This document shows positions 35,743 to 45,640 of a DNA stretch of 64,000 nt, one piece after another (position 1 is the stretch's first letter; the number at the start of each line of letters is the position of its first letter). A program made the translations under genes and the position numbers. The stretch spans positions 361,238 to 425,237 of the forward strand of contig NZ_LMIW01000009.1 in the NCBI RefSeq assembly GCF_001429185.1. Reading direction: 5' to 3'. The notes beneath the pieces are model-generated. The model made no database searches, was not told the DNA's origin, and was given only the letters and a program-made list of their open reading frames with translations. Source of the stretch: Terrabacter sp. Root85. GTDB lineage: Bacteria; Actinomycetota; Actinomycetes; Actinomycetales; Dermatophilaceae.

Positions 35743-36479
35743 GCGCCGACCTCGACACCACCGCGGCCGACGGCGACAGCATGCCGCTGGCCTCCCTGGT
35801 CTGGGACGCCCGGCCCGCGGACACGGCCGTCGTCGCCCTCGTCATGCACGGCGGTGCCGTCGACGGGCACGAGCCCAACCGGCCCTGGTCGCACAACGTC
35901 GCGCGCCTCGTGCCGTTCGCCCGGTCCCTCAAGAGGGTGCCCGGTCCGATCGCCGTCGCCCGGCTCCGCTTCCGCGTCCGTGGCTGGAACGGCGACGCGA
36001 TGCCCGTCGAGGACGCCCGGTGGGCGCTGGCACAGGTGCGGGCGGCATACCCCGGTGTCCCGATCGCCCTCGTCGGTCACTCGATGGGCGGCCGGGTCGC
36101 GATGTTCGTCGGCGACGAGCCCGACGTCCGCCTCGTCGTCGGCCTCGCTCCGTGGGTCGAGCCGGGCGACCCGCACCCGGGCGAGGGCCGGCGCACGGTC
36201 CTCGTCCACGGCGACCGTGACGTCATCTGCTCGCTCGCCCGTACCCGCCGCGCGGTCGAGCAGATGCAGGCCGACGGTCTCGACGCCTCCCTCGTCCGCG
36301 TCGCGCGCGCCGACCACGCGATGCTCGTGCGAGCCCGGCTCTGGACCGCCCTCGTCGCCGAGGTCGTCGAGGCCACCTTCGCGAACGAGCTCGGTGGCAC
36401 GGGAGAGCCGCGATCCGGCCCGATCGGGGCCGTCGTCGCCCGGGTCGTGCACTCCGGGGGCGTCACGGTCGACATCTGA
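35739..36479 (+). CDS. Alpha/beta hydrolase
   Basis: A 246-residue hydrolase-fold protein. The nucleophile elbow GHSMGG is at residue about 114, the acid lies in VHGDRDVIC and the base in ADHAML. It is translationally coupled to dcd through a GTGA overlap, although no metabolic link is evident. Substrate unknown; esterase or lipase activity is likely. The C-terminal 35 residues are extended and of low conservation. Confidence 0.83.
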   Translation: MSADLDTTAADGDSMPLASLVWDARPADTAVVALVMHGGAVDGHEPNRPWSHNVARLVPFARSLKRVPGPIAVARLRFRVRGWNGDAMPVEDARWALAQVRAAYPGVPIALVGHSMGGRVAMFVGDEPDVRLVVGLAPWVEPGDPHPGEGRRTVLVHGDRDVICSLARTRRAVEQMQADGLDASLVRVARADHAMLVRARLWTALVAEVVEATFANELGGTGEPRSGPIGAVVARVVHSGGVTVDI

Positions 36480-36530
36480 CCCTCGACGAGGATCGCGGCG
36501 CGGTCGGGGCAGGCGGGTACGTTGAGGGAC

Positions 36531-37682
36531 ATGATCCGCTTCGAGGGCGTGACCAAGCGATACGCCGATGCGTCCGGCACCGACCGCGGGGACGGGTCGG
36601 TCGCTGTCGACGACCTGACCCTCGAGGCCCCGACGGGCAAGATCACGGTCCTCGTCGGTCCCTCGGGATGCGGCAAGACGACGACGCTGCGCATGGTCAA
36701 CCGGATGATCACCCCGACGTCCGGCACCATCTCGATCGACGGCCGCGACACCGCCTCGCTCGACGTCGCCGAGCTGCGCCGCGGCATCGGCTACGTCATC
36801 CAGCACGCCGGTCTCTTCCCGCACCGCACGGTCCTCGACAACGTCACGACCGTCCCGCGGCTGCTCGGCACCGACAAGCGCACCGCGCGGACGCGGGCCA
36901 TGGAGCTCATCGAGCGGGTCGGCCTCGACCCGGCGATGGCCAAGCGCTATCCCGCGCAGCTCTCCGGCGGCCAGCAGCAGCGCGTCGGTGTGGCCCGCGC
37001 GCTCGCAGCCGACCCGCCCGTCATGCTCATGGACGAGCCCTTCTCGGCCGTCGATCCCGTCGTGCGCGAGCAGCTCCAGAACGAGTTCCTGCGGCTCCAG
37101 TCCGACCTCGGCAAGACCATCCTCTTCGTGACCCACGACATCGACGAGGCCGTCAAGCTCGGCGACCAGGTGGCGGTCCTACGCGTGGGCGGCGTTCTCG
37201 CCCAGCTCGACTCGCCGGCCAAGCTCCTCGCCGACCCCGTCGACGACTTCGTCGCCGGCTTCGTCGGCCGCGACCGTGGCTACCGCGCGCTCTCCTTTGC
37301 GGCGGCCCCCGAGCTCTCGCTCGCCGACGAGCCCACCGTGTCCCTCGGTGCCAGTGCCGACGACGTCCGAGCCGTCGGTACGCCGTGGGTGCTGTGCGTC
37401 GGTGCCGCGGGCGAGCCGTTGGGCTGGGTCCGGGCGGCTGCCGTCGAGTCCGAGGTGACGCGCACGGTCCTGCACCGCGGTGGCACTGTGGCCTCGACCA
37501 CCGGATCGCTGCGGGCCCTGCTCGACGCGGCCCTGTCGTCCCCGAGCGGGCGCGGCGTCGTGGCCGACGACGACGGACGCCTCGTCGGCACCATCCGCGC
37601 CGCCGAGGTGATCCCCGCGATCGAGGCCCGGCGCGACGCCGTCGCCTCCCAGGCCCCCGCCGAGGAGGCGACCGCTCGGTGA
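36531..37682 (+). CDS. Osmoprotectant-type ABC transporter ATP-binding protein
   Basis: A 383-residue ATPase with Walker A GPSGCGKTTT, Q-loop, signature LSGGQQQRVGVARAL and Walker B VMLMDEPFSAVDP. After residue about 260 a C-terminal region with CBS-like segments (GVVADDDGRLVGTI) follows, as in OpuA/OpuC-type ATPases that sense ionic strength. It is the first gene of a four-gene overlapping cluster (ATPase, permease, permease, binding protein) that takes up glycine betaine, choline or carnitine. ATG at 36531 follows GAGGGA; an in-frame ATG at 36522 is less likely. Confidence 0.92.
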   Translation: MIRFEGVTKRYADASGTDRGDGSVAVDDLTLEAPTGKITVLVGPSGCGKTTTLRMVNRMITPTSGTISIDGRDTASLDVAELRRGIGYVIQHAGLFPHRTVLDNVTTVPRLLGTDKRTARTRAMELIERVGLDPAMAKRYPAQLSGGQQQRVGVARALAADPPVMLMDEPFSAVDPVVREQLQNEFLRLQSDLGKTILFVTHDIDEAVKLGDQVAVLRVGGVLAQLDSPAKLLADPVDDFVAGFVGRDRGYRALSFAAAPELSLADEPTVSLGASADDVRAVGTPWVLCVGAAGEPLGWVRAAAVESEVTRTVLHRGGTVASTTGSLRALLDAALSSPSGRGVVADDDGRLVGTIRAAEVIPAIEARRDAVASQAPAEEATAR

Positions 37683-38320
37683 CCTGGGCCCTCGACCACA
37701 TCGGCGACATCATGTCCCGCGCCGGCCAGCACGCCTGGCTCGCGGGGCTGCCGCTCGTGCTGGGTCTCGTCATCGCCCTCCCGCTGGGCTGGCTCGCGGC
37801 GCGCCGGCCGCGGCTGCGGGCCGTGCTGCTCACGACGACCGGCCTGCTCTACACGATCCCGTCGCTCGCGCTCTTCATCCTGCTGCCGCCGCTGCTCGGC
37901 ACGAAGATCCTCGATCCCGTCAACGTCATCGTCGCGATGACCGTCTACACCGTCGCGCTGCTGACCCGCACCGTCGCCGACGGGCTCTCCTCCGTCGACG
38001 GGTCGACGCAGCAAGCGGCCATCGCGATGGGCTACGGCTCGTTCGCCCGGTTCCGCGCGGTCGACCTCCCGCTCGCGGTGCCCGTCATCGCGGCCGGCCT
38101 GCGCGTCGCTGCCGTGAGCAACGTCAGCATCGTCAGTGTCGCCTCGCTCATCGGCATCTCGCAGCTCGGCTACTTCCTCACCGACGGCTACGCCCGCTCC
38201 TTCCCGACCGAGGTGTGGGTCGGCATCGTCGCGTGCCTGCTCCTCGCGCTCGTCTTCGACCTCGTCATCCAGGTCGTCTCGCGGTTCCTCACCCCCTGGA
38301 CCAGGGCGGTGGCCGCATGA
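37679..38320 (+). CDS. Osmoprotectant-type ABC transporter permease
   Basis: A 213-residue membrane protein with five to six spans and the inner-membrane EAA-like loop QQAAIAMGYGSFARFRAVDLP. It begins at a GTG overlapping the ATPase stop (GTGA). Two separate permease genes in one cluster match the OpuC/OpuB arrangement. Confidence 0.9.
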   Translation: MTWALDHIGDIMSRAGQHAWLAGLPLVLGLVIALPLGWLAARRPRLRAVLLTTTGLLYTIPSLALFILLPPLLGTKILDPVNVIVAMTVYTVALLTRTVADGLSSVDGSTQQAAIAMGYGSFARFRAVDLPLAVPVIAAGLRVAAVSNVSIVSVASLIGISQLGYFLTDGYARSFPTEVWVGIVACLLLALVFDLVIQVVSRFLTPWTRAVAA

Positions 38321-39174
38321 GCCTCGCGACGATCTGGGCCTGGTTCACCGACCCGGCCAACTGGCAGGGCACCGACGGCGTGCCCAACCGCGTGCTCGAG
38401 CACCTGCTCTACACCGGGCTGACCCTGCTCATCGCGCTCGTCGTCGCCGTGCCGCTCGGCGCCTGGGTGGGCCACTCCGGACGCCTGCGCTGGCTCGTCA
38501 CGGGCGCCAACGCCGCCCGGGCCATCCCGACCCTGGGGCTGCTCTTCGCCGTGTCGATGTTCGTCGGGCCGCTCATCCAGAGCGATCTGGCCTTCGTCAT
38601 CCCGAGCATCACCGTCCTCGTGCTGCTCGCGATCCCACCTCTGCTGTCGGGCACCTACGCCGGCATCGACAGCGTCGAGCCCGCTGCGCGCGACGCGGCC
38701 CGGGGGATGGGCATGACCGGCTGGCAGGTGCTGACCAAGGTGGAGGCCCCCATCGCGCTCCCGCTCTTCCTCAGCGGCCTGCGCAGCGCGACCCTCCAGG
38801 TCATCGCCACCGCCACCATCGCGGCCTCCGTCAGCCTCGGCGGCCTCGGCCGCTACCTCATCGACGGGCTGGCCTCGCGTGACTACGTGCAGATGGTCTG
38901 CGGGTCGATCCTCGTCGCCGTCCTGGCCCTCGTCGCCGACGGCCTCCTGGCCCTGCTCGAGAAGAGGGCCGTCTCACCGGGAATCTCCGGACGGGCCACG
39001 CGTGTTGCCCGTTCACGCGCACGAAACTCCGATCCCCACTCCGAACCAGACCCCGACGGTGCAGACCGCTCGGACCCCGACTCGCGGCAGGCCGCAGTGG
39101 TCGGCTCCGGCAGCACCGGCCCCGTGGAGGCGACCGCCGCCACGGGCACCCCATCCGAAAGGGACCGACCATGA
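38317..39174 (+). CDS. Osmoprotectant-type ABC transporter permease with long tail
   Basis: A 285-residue protein with six spans and the EAA-like loop AARDAARGMGMTGWQVL. It starts at an ATG overlapping the preceding stop (ATGA). Unusually, about 65 residues after the last span form a polar tail rich in Asp, Ser, Pro and Arg without hydrophobic character. The tail may be cytoplasmic and disordered. The stop overlaps the ATG of the binding-protein gene. Confidence 0.9.
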   Translation: MSLATIWAWFTDPANWQGTDGVPNRVLEHLLYTGLTLLIALVVAVPLGAWVGHSGRLRWLVTGANAARAIPTLGLLFAVSMFVGPLIQSDLAFVIPSITVLVLLAIPPLLSGTYAGIDSVEPAARDAARGMGMTGWQVLTKVEAPIALPLFLSGLRSATLQVIATATIAASVSLGGLGRYLIDGLASRDYVQMVCGSILVAVLALVADGLLALLEKRAVSPGISGRATRVARSRARNSDPHSEPDPDGADRSDPDSRQAAVVGSGSTGPVEATAATGTPSERDRP

Positions 39175-40103
39175 CACGCACGCGCTTCCTCGCCGCGGGC
39201 CTGCTCCTCGCCGCCGTCGTGCCGCTCGCCGCCTGCGGTGGCGGCGGTGACCCGCTCGCCCCTGCCTCGAGCCCCGCTGCCGGCGGGACCGGTGGATCGA
39301 CCGGCGCCGCCGGCTCGGTCAAGGTCGGTTCCGCCGACTTCCCCGAGAGCGCCCTGCTCGCCGAGATCTACGCCCAGGCCCTCGAGGCCAAGGGCATGAC
39401 GGTGACGCGCCAGTTCAACATCGGCAGCCGCGAGACCTACCTCAAGGCCATCTCCGGTGGTGAGGTCGACGTGCTCCCCGAGTACTCCGGCACGCTTCTC
39501 ACCTTCTTCGACAAGAACGCCAAGGTCACCCAGCCCGACGAGGTCTACGCCGCCCTGCAGAAGGCGGTGCCGCAGGGCCTCTCGGTCCTGGACAAGTCCG
39601 CGGCCGAGGACAAGGACTCCATCGCCGTCACCAAGGAGACGGCCGATGCGTGGTCGCTCAAGGCGATCCCCGACCTCACCGCGCACCAGGCCGAGCTGAC
39701 GCTCGGGGCGCCGCCGGAGTTCAAGACCCGCCAGCGGGGCCTCGTCGGCCTCAAGTCGGTCTACAACGTCGTGCCCAAGGAGTTCCGCGCGCTGCAGAGC
39801 CAGGCCGCCGTCGCTGCACTGAAGAACGGCCAGGTCAAGGCCGCCAACATCTTCAGCACCGACCCGTCCATCGCGGCCGACGGCTTCGTCGTGCTCGACG
39901 ACCCGCAGAGCCTCTTCGGCTCCGACAACGTCGTGCCGCTCGTGCGCACCGAGAAGGCCGACAGCCTCAAGGCGGCCCTCAACCCGGTCGCGGCCAAGCT
40001 CGACACGACGTCGCTCGCCGACATGGTCAAGCAGGTCGTCGTCGACAAGAAGGACGCGAGCGAGGTCGCCAAGACGTGGCTCGCGAGCGCCGGTCTCGCC
40101 TGA
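39171..40103 (+). CDS. Osmoprotectant ABC transporter substrate-binding lipoprotein
   Basis: A 310-residue lipoprotein. The signal peptide ends in the lipobox LAAC at residues 19-22, followed by a Gly/Ala/Ser-rich linker. The mature domain is OpuAC/OpuCC-like with SADFPESALLAEIYAQAL and LPEYSGTLLTFF, the usual ligand-cleft strands. It binds a quaternary amine such as betaine and delivers it to the two permeases encoded upstream. Overlap with the permease stop is four bases (ATGA). A hairpin follows at 40163. Confidence 0.92.
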   Translation: MTRTRFLAAGLLLAAVVPLAACGGGGDPLAPASSPAAGGTGGSTGAAGSVKVGSADFPESALLAEIYAQALEAKGMTVTRQFNIGSRETYLKAISGGEVDVLPEYSGTLLTFFDKNAKVTQPDEVYAALQKAVPQGLSVLDKSAAEDKDSIAVTKETADAWSLKAIPDLTAHQAELTLGAPPEFKTRQRGLVGLKSVYNVVPKEFRALQSQAAVAALKNGQVKAANIFSTDPSIAADGFVVLDDPQSLFGSDNVVPLVRTEKADSLKAALNPVAAKLDTTSLADMVKQVVVDKKDASEVAKTWLASAGLA

Positions 40104-40162
40104 TCCGAGGCACCTGCTGAGCGGCTGACGGCATACGCCTTCTGTCCGCAGGACACGCCTGA

Positions 40163-40185
40163 GCCCCCGCGTCGGATGCGGGGGC
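40163..40185 (+). terminator. Terminator of the osmoprotectant transporter operon
   Basis: GCCCCCGC (40163-40170) pairs with GCGGGGGC (40178-40185), loop GTCGGAT. It follows the operon stop by 60 bases, with a GGCATAC motif at 40130 between. Confidence 0.7.
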
Positions 40186-40248
40186 CTCGGTCGTGCCCCG
40201 ACAGGACCCGGCCGGGCTGACTCGGCCGTACCGGGAATGTAGCACCGC

Positions 40249-40263
40249 CGAGAATGGTTCTCA
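40249..40263 (+). promoter_or_regulatory. Zur-box-like dyad upstream of rpmG
   Basis: CGAGAATGGTTCTCA fits the pattern T-G-A-n-A-A-T-n-n-T-T-n-T-C-A of actinobacterial Zur sites except for the first base. GAGAA and TTCTC are perfect arms. It lies 45 bases before a gene for zinc-independent L33, a classical Zur target. Confidence 0.65.
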
Positions 40264-40307
40264 TTACAGTCGCGAAAACTCGTGACCCCGAGACCGAAGG
40301 AGCCCCC

Positions 40308-40475
40308 ATGGCCAAGCGCACCGACCTGCGCCCCGTCGTCACCCTGCGTTCGACCGCCGGCACCGGCTACAGCTACGTGACGCGCAAGAACCGTCGCAGC
40401 AACCCCGACCGCATGGTGCTGCGCAAGTTCGACCCCGTCGCGCGCGAGCACGTCGACTTCCGCGAGACCCGCTGA
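40308..40475 (+). CDS. rpmG: Ribosomal protein L33, zinc-independent form
   Basis: A 55-residue protein beginning [13 protein letters not shown] and ending in the L33 block [18 protein letters not shown]. The positions that form CxxC zinc pairs in the other L33 type hold other residues, so this is the C-minus paralogue. Bacteria make this form when zinc is scarce, freeing zinc from ribosomes. The Zur-like box upstream fits. ATG at 40308 follows GAAGGAG. A 15-base-pair hairpin follows at 40511. No other zinc-response gene adjoins. Confidence 0.93.
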   Translation: MAKRTDLRPVVTLRSTAGTGYSYVTRKNRRSNPDRMVLRKFDPVAREHVDFRETR

Positions 40476-40510
40476 CGGCAGGCGCTTGCCGCGACCCGCG
40501 GCCGACGCGC

Positions 40511-40542
40511 AGTGGCCACGTCCGACCTCGGACGTGGCCACT
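40511..40542. terminator. Bidirectional hairpin after rpmG
   Basis: AGTGGCCACGTCCGA (40511-40525) and TCGGACGTGGCCACT (40528-40542) are perfect 15-base arms with a 2-base loop, between convergent genes. Confidence 0.75.
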
Positions 40543-40559
40543 CGCGTATGCGGGCGCGA

Positions 40560-41285
40560 TCAGCGGGTGAGGCTGCCTGCCTGGCGGGTGGTCTCGGGGG
40601 CGACGGGCGTCGACGCGGGGGTGGCCCAGGTGACGCTGACCGGCTCGGGCGCGAGCGGCGCGAACGTGGCCACGACGTCGATGCCGTCGCGGAGGAGCTT
40701 GACGAGCCGCTCCTCCGGGTCGTCGACACAGGCGCGGGCGATGCCGTCCACGGCGAGGGCGACGACCTTGGCGGCGTTGGCCGGCCGGACGGCTGCGGTG
40801 TTGAATCCCATGCGGGCCAAGTGGATCCGTGCCCAACGCTCGGCCGCCGGCGCCGTTGTGAGCGCGGCGCGAGAGGCCCTGGACAGCTGTCCGTGAGCGC
40901 GCCCGTCCTGCTCGGCGAGGATGCCCTCGGCGTTGAGGATGGCGAGGGCCATGACGTTCTGGCGCTCCTCGGCGGCGACGGGCAGTGCCGCCCGAGCCGT
41001 GGTCAGCACGAGCGCCGTCGTGACCCGTGGGTCGTCCGGGTTGAGCCCCACCACCTCGGGGATCATCATCACGAGGCGCTGGCGATGCGTCTCGTCGAGC
41101 ATGTCGTTGACGCAGCGCGCGAGGGTCGCGAGCACCGGGTGCGTGCACTCCGGGTGGTCGCTCCACCGCTCGCCGGCCAGGAATGAGGCCATCTCCATGA
41201 AGCACGCGCCCTTGCGCGAGCTGCGGTGGCGGCCGCGCGACAGCACCGGCACGCCGTCGGGCACGAAGGGGGCTCGTCGTGACAT
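40560..41285 (-). CDS. Conserved actinobacterial protein, unknown
   Basis: A 241-residue cytoplasmic protein. The central block FMEMASFLAGERWSDHPECT and VLATLARCVNDMLDE is well formed and looks like a conserved family core; an internal start at that Met-rich segment is possible, since the first 28 residues are basic and poorly structured. ATG at 41285 has GAGGA upstream. It diverges from the GAF regulator gene. No function assigned. Confidence 0.65.
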   Translation of the reverse strand: MSRRAPFVPDGVPVLSRGRHRSSRKGACFMEMASFLAGERWSDHPECTHPVLATLARCVNDMLDETHRQRLVMMIPEVVGLNPDDPRVTTALVLTTARAALPVAAEERQNVMALAILNAEGILAEQDGRAHGQLSRASRAALTTAPAAERWARIHLARMGFNTAAVRPANAAKVVALAVDGIARACVDDPEERLVKLLRDGIDVVATFAPLAPEPVSVTWATPASTPVAPETTRQAGSLTR

Positions 41286-41452
41286 CGTCGCTCCTCGGAC
41301 TTTCCCATCAAGGATCCTGTGCGGGTTCCTTCATGGTGCGCCTCAATCGGCTCCTTGACCACCCCTTCTGTCCAACCCCGTGGTCAGGGTGGTGGCTGTG
41401 GGATCGCGTGCACTCCTGTCGCTGGGCGTCGGAGTGTGTGCACAATCGGCCC

Positions 41453-42688
41453 ATGCCCGTCGACGCGCACGCCGAGTCCGAGAGCGGCGGGGTCCGCGCC
41501 CACGTCGCCGACTCGTGGCTGCGCTCGGCCGCGGCCGGCGTGCAGGTCGACACCGTCGACGCGCCGATCACGTTGCCCGGGGACGCCCTCCGCGACCACC
41601 GTGAAGCGCACCCGCTGGCGAGGGTCTTCCCCCTGCTCGACGACGTGCTCGGCCAGGCGGCGCGCGACTGTGACGCCGTGATGGCGGTGTCCGACGCCTC
41701 CGGTCAGCTGCTCTGGGTGTGCGGGACGCCGAGCGTGCTCCGTCGCGCCGAGTCGATCGGCTTCGTCGAGGGCAGCAACTGGGACGAGCGGCTCGCCGGC
41801 ACCAACGCCCCCGGCATGGCGCTGCGCCTCGACCAGTCCGTCAACGTGATCGGCGCCGAGCACTTCCGGCACTCCGTCCAGCGCTGGAGCTGCGCGGCCA
41901 CGACGATCCACGACCCGTCCGACCAGAGCGTGCTCGGGGTCCTCGACATCACCGGCGGTGACGACATCGTCGTGCCGCAGACGATGGCGATGGTGCGCGC
42001 CGCGGCCCGGATGGCCGAGTCCGAGCTGGCCCGCGAGCTGCTCGTCAGCGGCCGAGGCGCCCAGCCCGACGCCGTCGGGCGCGGGCTCTCGGTGCTCATG
42101 GAGTCGCTCGGTCGCAACGACACCCTCCTGACCGTCGACGACGGCCGGGGCCACCGCCGGACGGTGCGGCTCAGCCCGCGGCACAGCGAGATCCTGCTCC
42201 TGCTCGCCTCGGCACCGCGCGGCCTCTCCGGCGACGAGCTCGCCGTCCTGCTCTACGAGGAGGACAGCAGCGCCTCGACGCTCCGGGTCGAGATGGGCCG
42301 GCTGCGCAGCCTGCTCGGGGAGGACCTCCTCGGCTCGCGCCCGTATCGCCTCGTCGCCGAGCTCTCCGGGGACTGGATCGGGGTCGAGGCGCACCTCGCC
42401 GCCGGTGACGTCGCGAGCGCGATGCGGGCCTACCGGGGACCCCTGCTCCCGCGGTCGACGGCACCCGGGGTGGTCCGGCTGCGCGCGAGCGTCGAGGGCG
42501 ACCTGCGTCGAGCCGTCCTCGGAAGCGGTCGCGCCGACCTCATGTCGGCGTGGACCCGCTCCGCGTCGGGCGCCGACGACTACGAGATGTGGCAGGCGCA
42601 GGCACGCGTGCTCGGCCCCGGCTCGCCCCTCATGCCCCTCGTCCAGAACCAGATCCACCGCCTCGACCGCGAGCTCGGCCCCACCTGA
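41453..42688 (+). CDS. GAF-domain transcriptional regulator of the aldehyde dehydrogenase gene
   Basis: A 411-residue protein. Residues about 15-200 are a GAF-type sensor like the N-terminal part of AcoR-type activators (VADSWLRSAAAGV, GSNWDERLAGTNAPGMAL). Instead of a sigma-54 ATPase domain, a C-terminal winged-helix-like domain follows (VRLSPRHSEILLLLA, ASTLRVEMGRLRSLLG), about 220-310. Such regulators adjoin exaC-type aldehyde dehydrogenase genes in actinobacteria. A 23-base palindrome before the dehydrogenase gene is its likely target. ATG at 41453 lacks a strong site but gives the full GAF domain. Confidence 0.8.
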   Translation: MPVDAHAESESGGVRAHVADSWLRSAAAGVQVDTVDAPITLPGDALRDHREAHPLARVFPLLDDVLGQAARDCDAVMAVSDASGQLLWVCGTPSVLRRAESIGFVEGSNWDERLAGTNAPGMALRLDQSVNVIGAEHFRHSVQRWSCAATTIHDPSDQSVLGVLDITGGDDIVVPQTMAMVRAAARMAESELARELLVSGRGAQPDAVGRGLSVLMESLGRNDTLLTVDDGRGHRRTVRLSPRHSEILLLLASAPRGLSGDELAVLLYEEDSSASTLRVEMGRLRSLLGEDLLGSRPYRLVAELSGDWIGVEAHLAAGDVASAMRAYRGPLLPRSTAPGVVRLRASVEGDLRRAVLGSGRADLMSAWTRSASGADDYEMWQAQARVLGPGSPLMPLVQNQIHRLDRELGPT

Positions 42689-42700
42689 CCCCAACCGGGC

Positions 42701-42729
42701 GTATGCCGTGACGCCGCCACCCGGCATAC
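42701..42729. repeat. Facing GTATGCC and GGCATAC motifs
   Basis: GTATGCC at 42701-42707 and GGCATAC at 42723-42729 form an inverted pair just after the regulator stop and just before the operator palindrome. Confidence 0.75.
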
Positions 42730-42733
42730 GCGA

Positions 42734-42756
42734 CGCAACGTGGTTGCAACGTTGCG
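42734..42756. promoter_or_regulatory. 23-base palindrome upstream of the aldehyde dehydrogenase gene
   Basis: CGCAACGT at 42734-42741 mirrors ACGTTGCG at 42749-42756, with one more pair inside. Internal direct repeats GCAACGT and GCAACGTTGC overlap it. It ends 60 bases before the dehydrogenase start and is the best operator candidate for the GAF regulator encoded upstream. Confidence 0.65.
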
Positions 42757-42816
42757 CTGCCTACGGTCACGCCAACCCCTGGGAGGGGAACCACCAAGGA
42801 TGTTGGGAGATCAACC

Positions 42817-44340
<1,524 letters not shown>

Positions 44341-44354
44341 GCGGGCCGGCCCCC

Positions 44355-44804
44355 GTGGCCACCACGCCCCCAGAGACGGTCGCACCCGGTGAGCCATCGG
44401 CTTCCCCCAGCCGGGTCGACCTCACCGGTGAGGCGGCGGACCTGCTCCGCCGCCTCACCGGGATCCACGGTCCGCTGATGTTCCACCAGTCGGGCGGCTG
44501 CTGCGACGGCAGCTCTCCCATGTGCTTCCCGGCCGGTGAGTTCATGACGAGCGAGGCCGACGTGCACCTGGCCGACCTCGTCGTCGAGGGGGCCCCGGCG
44601 CCCATCGGCTTCTGGATGTCGGTCTCGCAGTACGAGTACTGGAAGCACACGCACCTCACCGTCGACGTCGTGAAGGGCCGCGGCAGCGGCTTCTCCGTCG
44701 AGGCGCCCGAGGGTGTGCGGTTCCTCATCCGCTCGCGCCTGCTGACCGGCGCGGAGCTGTCGGCCTTCGGCATCACCGCTCCGACCGTGGGCCGGGTCGG
44801 CTGA
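44355..44804 (+). CDS. DUF779 family protein
   Basis: A 149-residue protein. The family block MFHQSGGCCDGSSPMCFP, with three cysteines and a His, could bind metal, and KGRGSGFSVEAPEG follows. DUF779 genes are habitually found next to aldehyde dehydrogenase genes, as here, but their role is unknown. GTG at 44355 is the only start near the dehydrogenase stop that keeps the domain whole; the first 25 residues are Pro/Ser rich. A strong hairpin follows. Confidence 0.85.
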   Translation: MATTPPETVAPGEPSASPSRVDLTGEAADLLRRLTGIHGPLMFHQSGGCCDGSSPMCFPAGEFMTSEADVHLADLVVEGAPAPIGFWMSVSQYEYWKHTHLTVDVVKGRGSGFSVEAPEGVRFLIRSRLLTGAELSAFGITAPTVGRVG

Positions 44805-44816
44805 GTCCGACCGGAC

Positions 44817-44858
44817 CGTGGAGGTCCGCACCCCTGTGCGGGGGTGCGGACCTCCACG
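44817..44858. terminator. 18-base-pair bidirectional terminator
   Basis: Arms 44817-44834 and 44841-44858 (CGTGGAGGTCCGCACCCC and its complement) pair perfectly around loop TGTGCG, between the DUF779 gene and the converging four-gene operon. Confidence 0.8.
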
Positions 44859-44883
44859 CCGTCGTGGGCCGGGTGTCGGCGGG

Positions 44884-44911
44884 CGTATGCCGTCCGACCG
44901 GCGTATGCCGT
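44884..44911. repeat. Direct pair of CGTATGCCGT motifs
   Basis: GCGTATGCCGTC occurs twice in direct orientation (GTATGCC at 44885 and 44903), just past the stop of the minus-strand operon. Confidence 0.8.
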
Positions 44912-45636
44912 CAGGCGGGCGGGGCGACCGCCGCCCCCGACTGCCCCGACCGCGAGAGCGCGTCGGCGACGAAGCCGCTCGCCTTGAGCTCCTCGACGAG
45001 CTCGTGGAGGAAGGCGACGGTCTCGACCGTACGCGTACACGTCGTTCCCACGGCCTGCCCGATCTGCATGAACGCCTCGTCGACGACCCGCACGTCGTCG
45101 CGGCGCGCGGCGAAGGCCGTGACGGGCTCGCGGATGCCGGCGCCGACCTCGAGACCCTCGGTGACGAAGACGTCGACGCCCTCGTCGCCACGCACGACCG
45201 TCGCGTGCGCCAGAGTGCGGGAGAGGAAGAGGTCGTAGGCCGAGCCCTCCTTGACCCCCACCCGGACGTCCTCGCGGTCCACGTCGGCGACGGACACCAC
45301 GGGCGAGTCGACGGGCACGACGTAGACGCCCTCGATGACGGCATACGGCGCCGTGAAGGCGACCTCGGTCGCCCGGGCCGGGTCGGCGGCGAGGAAGCAC
45401 AGGTCGGCCGCGCCCGTCTTCATGGCCTCGAACGACCGGCGCGCCGCGTCGAAGCAGACCAGCTCGACGGGCACGCCGAGCCGATGGCCGACGGCGCGGG
45501 CGATGTCGACGGTCACCCCGCTGGGCGAGTCCGGTGTGCCTTGGGCGAGCACGGGGTTGCCGAGGTTGATCGAGGCGCGGAGGACGCCCGTCGGCGCGAG
45601 GTCCTGGGCGATGGCGGGCGTCGGGGTCGCAGTCAC
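44911..45636 (-). CDS. Substrate-binding-protein-fold protein without signal peptide
   Basis: A 241-residue protein with the periplasmic amino-acid binding fold (SBP_bac_3): LRASINLGNPVL, SGVTVDIARAVGHRLGV and DLCFLAADPARATEVAFT. The N-terminus MTATPTPAIAQDLAPTG has no hydrophobic signal or lipobox, so it should stay in the cytoplasm. No ABC permease or ATPase adjoins. GTG at 45636 is four bases past the stop of the cupredoxin-like gene, making it the last gene of a four-gene operon (47879 to 44911). It could be a cytoplasmic sensor or a pathway enzyme built on this fold. Confidence 0.75.
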   Translation of the reverse strand: MTATPTPAIAQDLAPTGVLRASINLGNPVLAQGTPDSPSGVTVDIARAVGHRLGVPVELVCFDAARRSFEAMKTGAADLCFLAADPARATEVAFTAPYAVIEGVYVVPVDSPVVSVADVDREDVRVGVKEGSAYDLFLSRTLAHATVVRGDEGVDVFVTEGLEVGAGIREPVTAFAARRDDVRVVDEAFMQIGQAVGTTCTRTVETVAFLHELVEELKASGFVADALSRSGQSGAAVAPPA

Positions 45637-45640
45637 CCGG

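Noticed and set aside
44911..45636. Annotating this as an ABC-transporter binding protein
   Set aside because: No signal peptide, lipobox or adjacent transporter genes; it is tied by operon structure to unrelated proteins.
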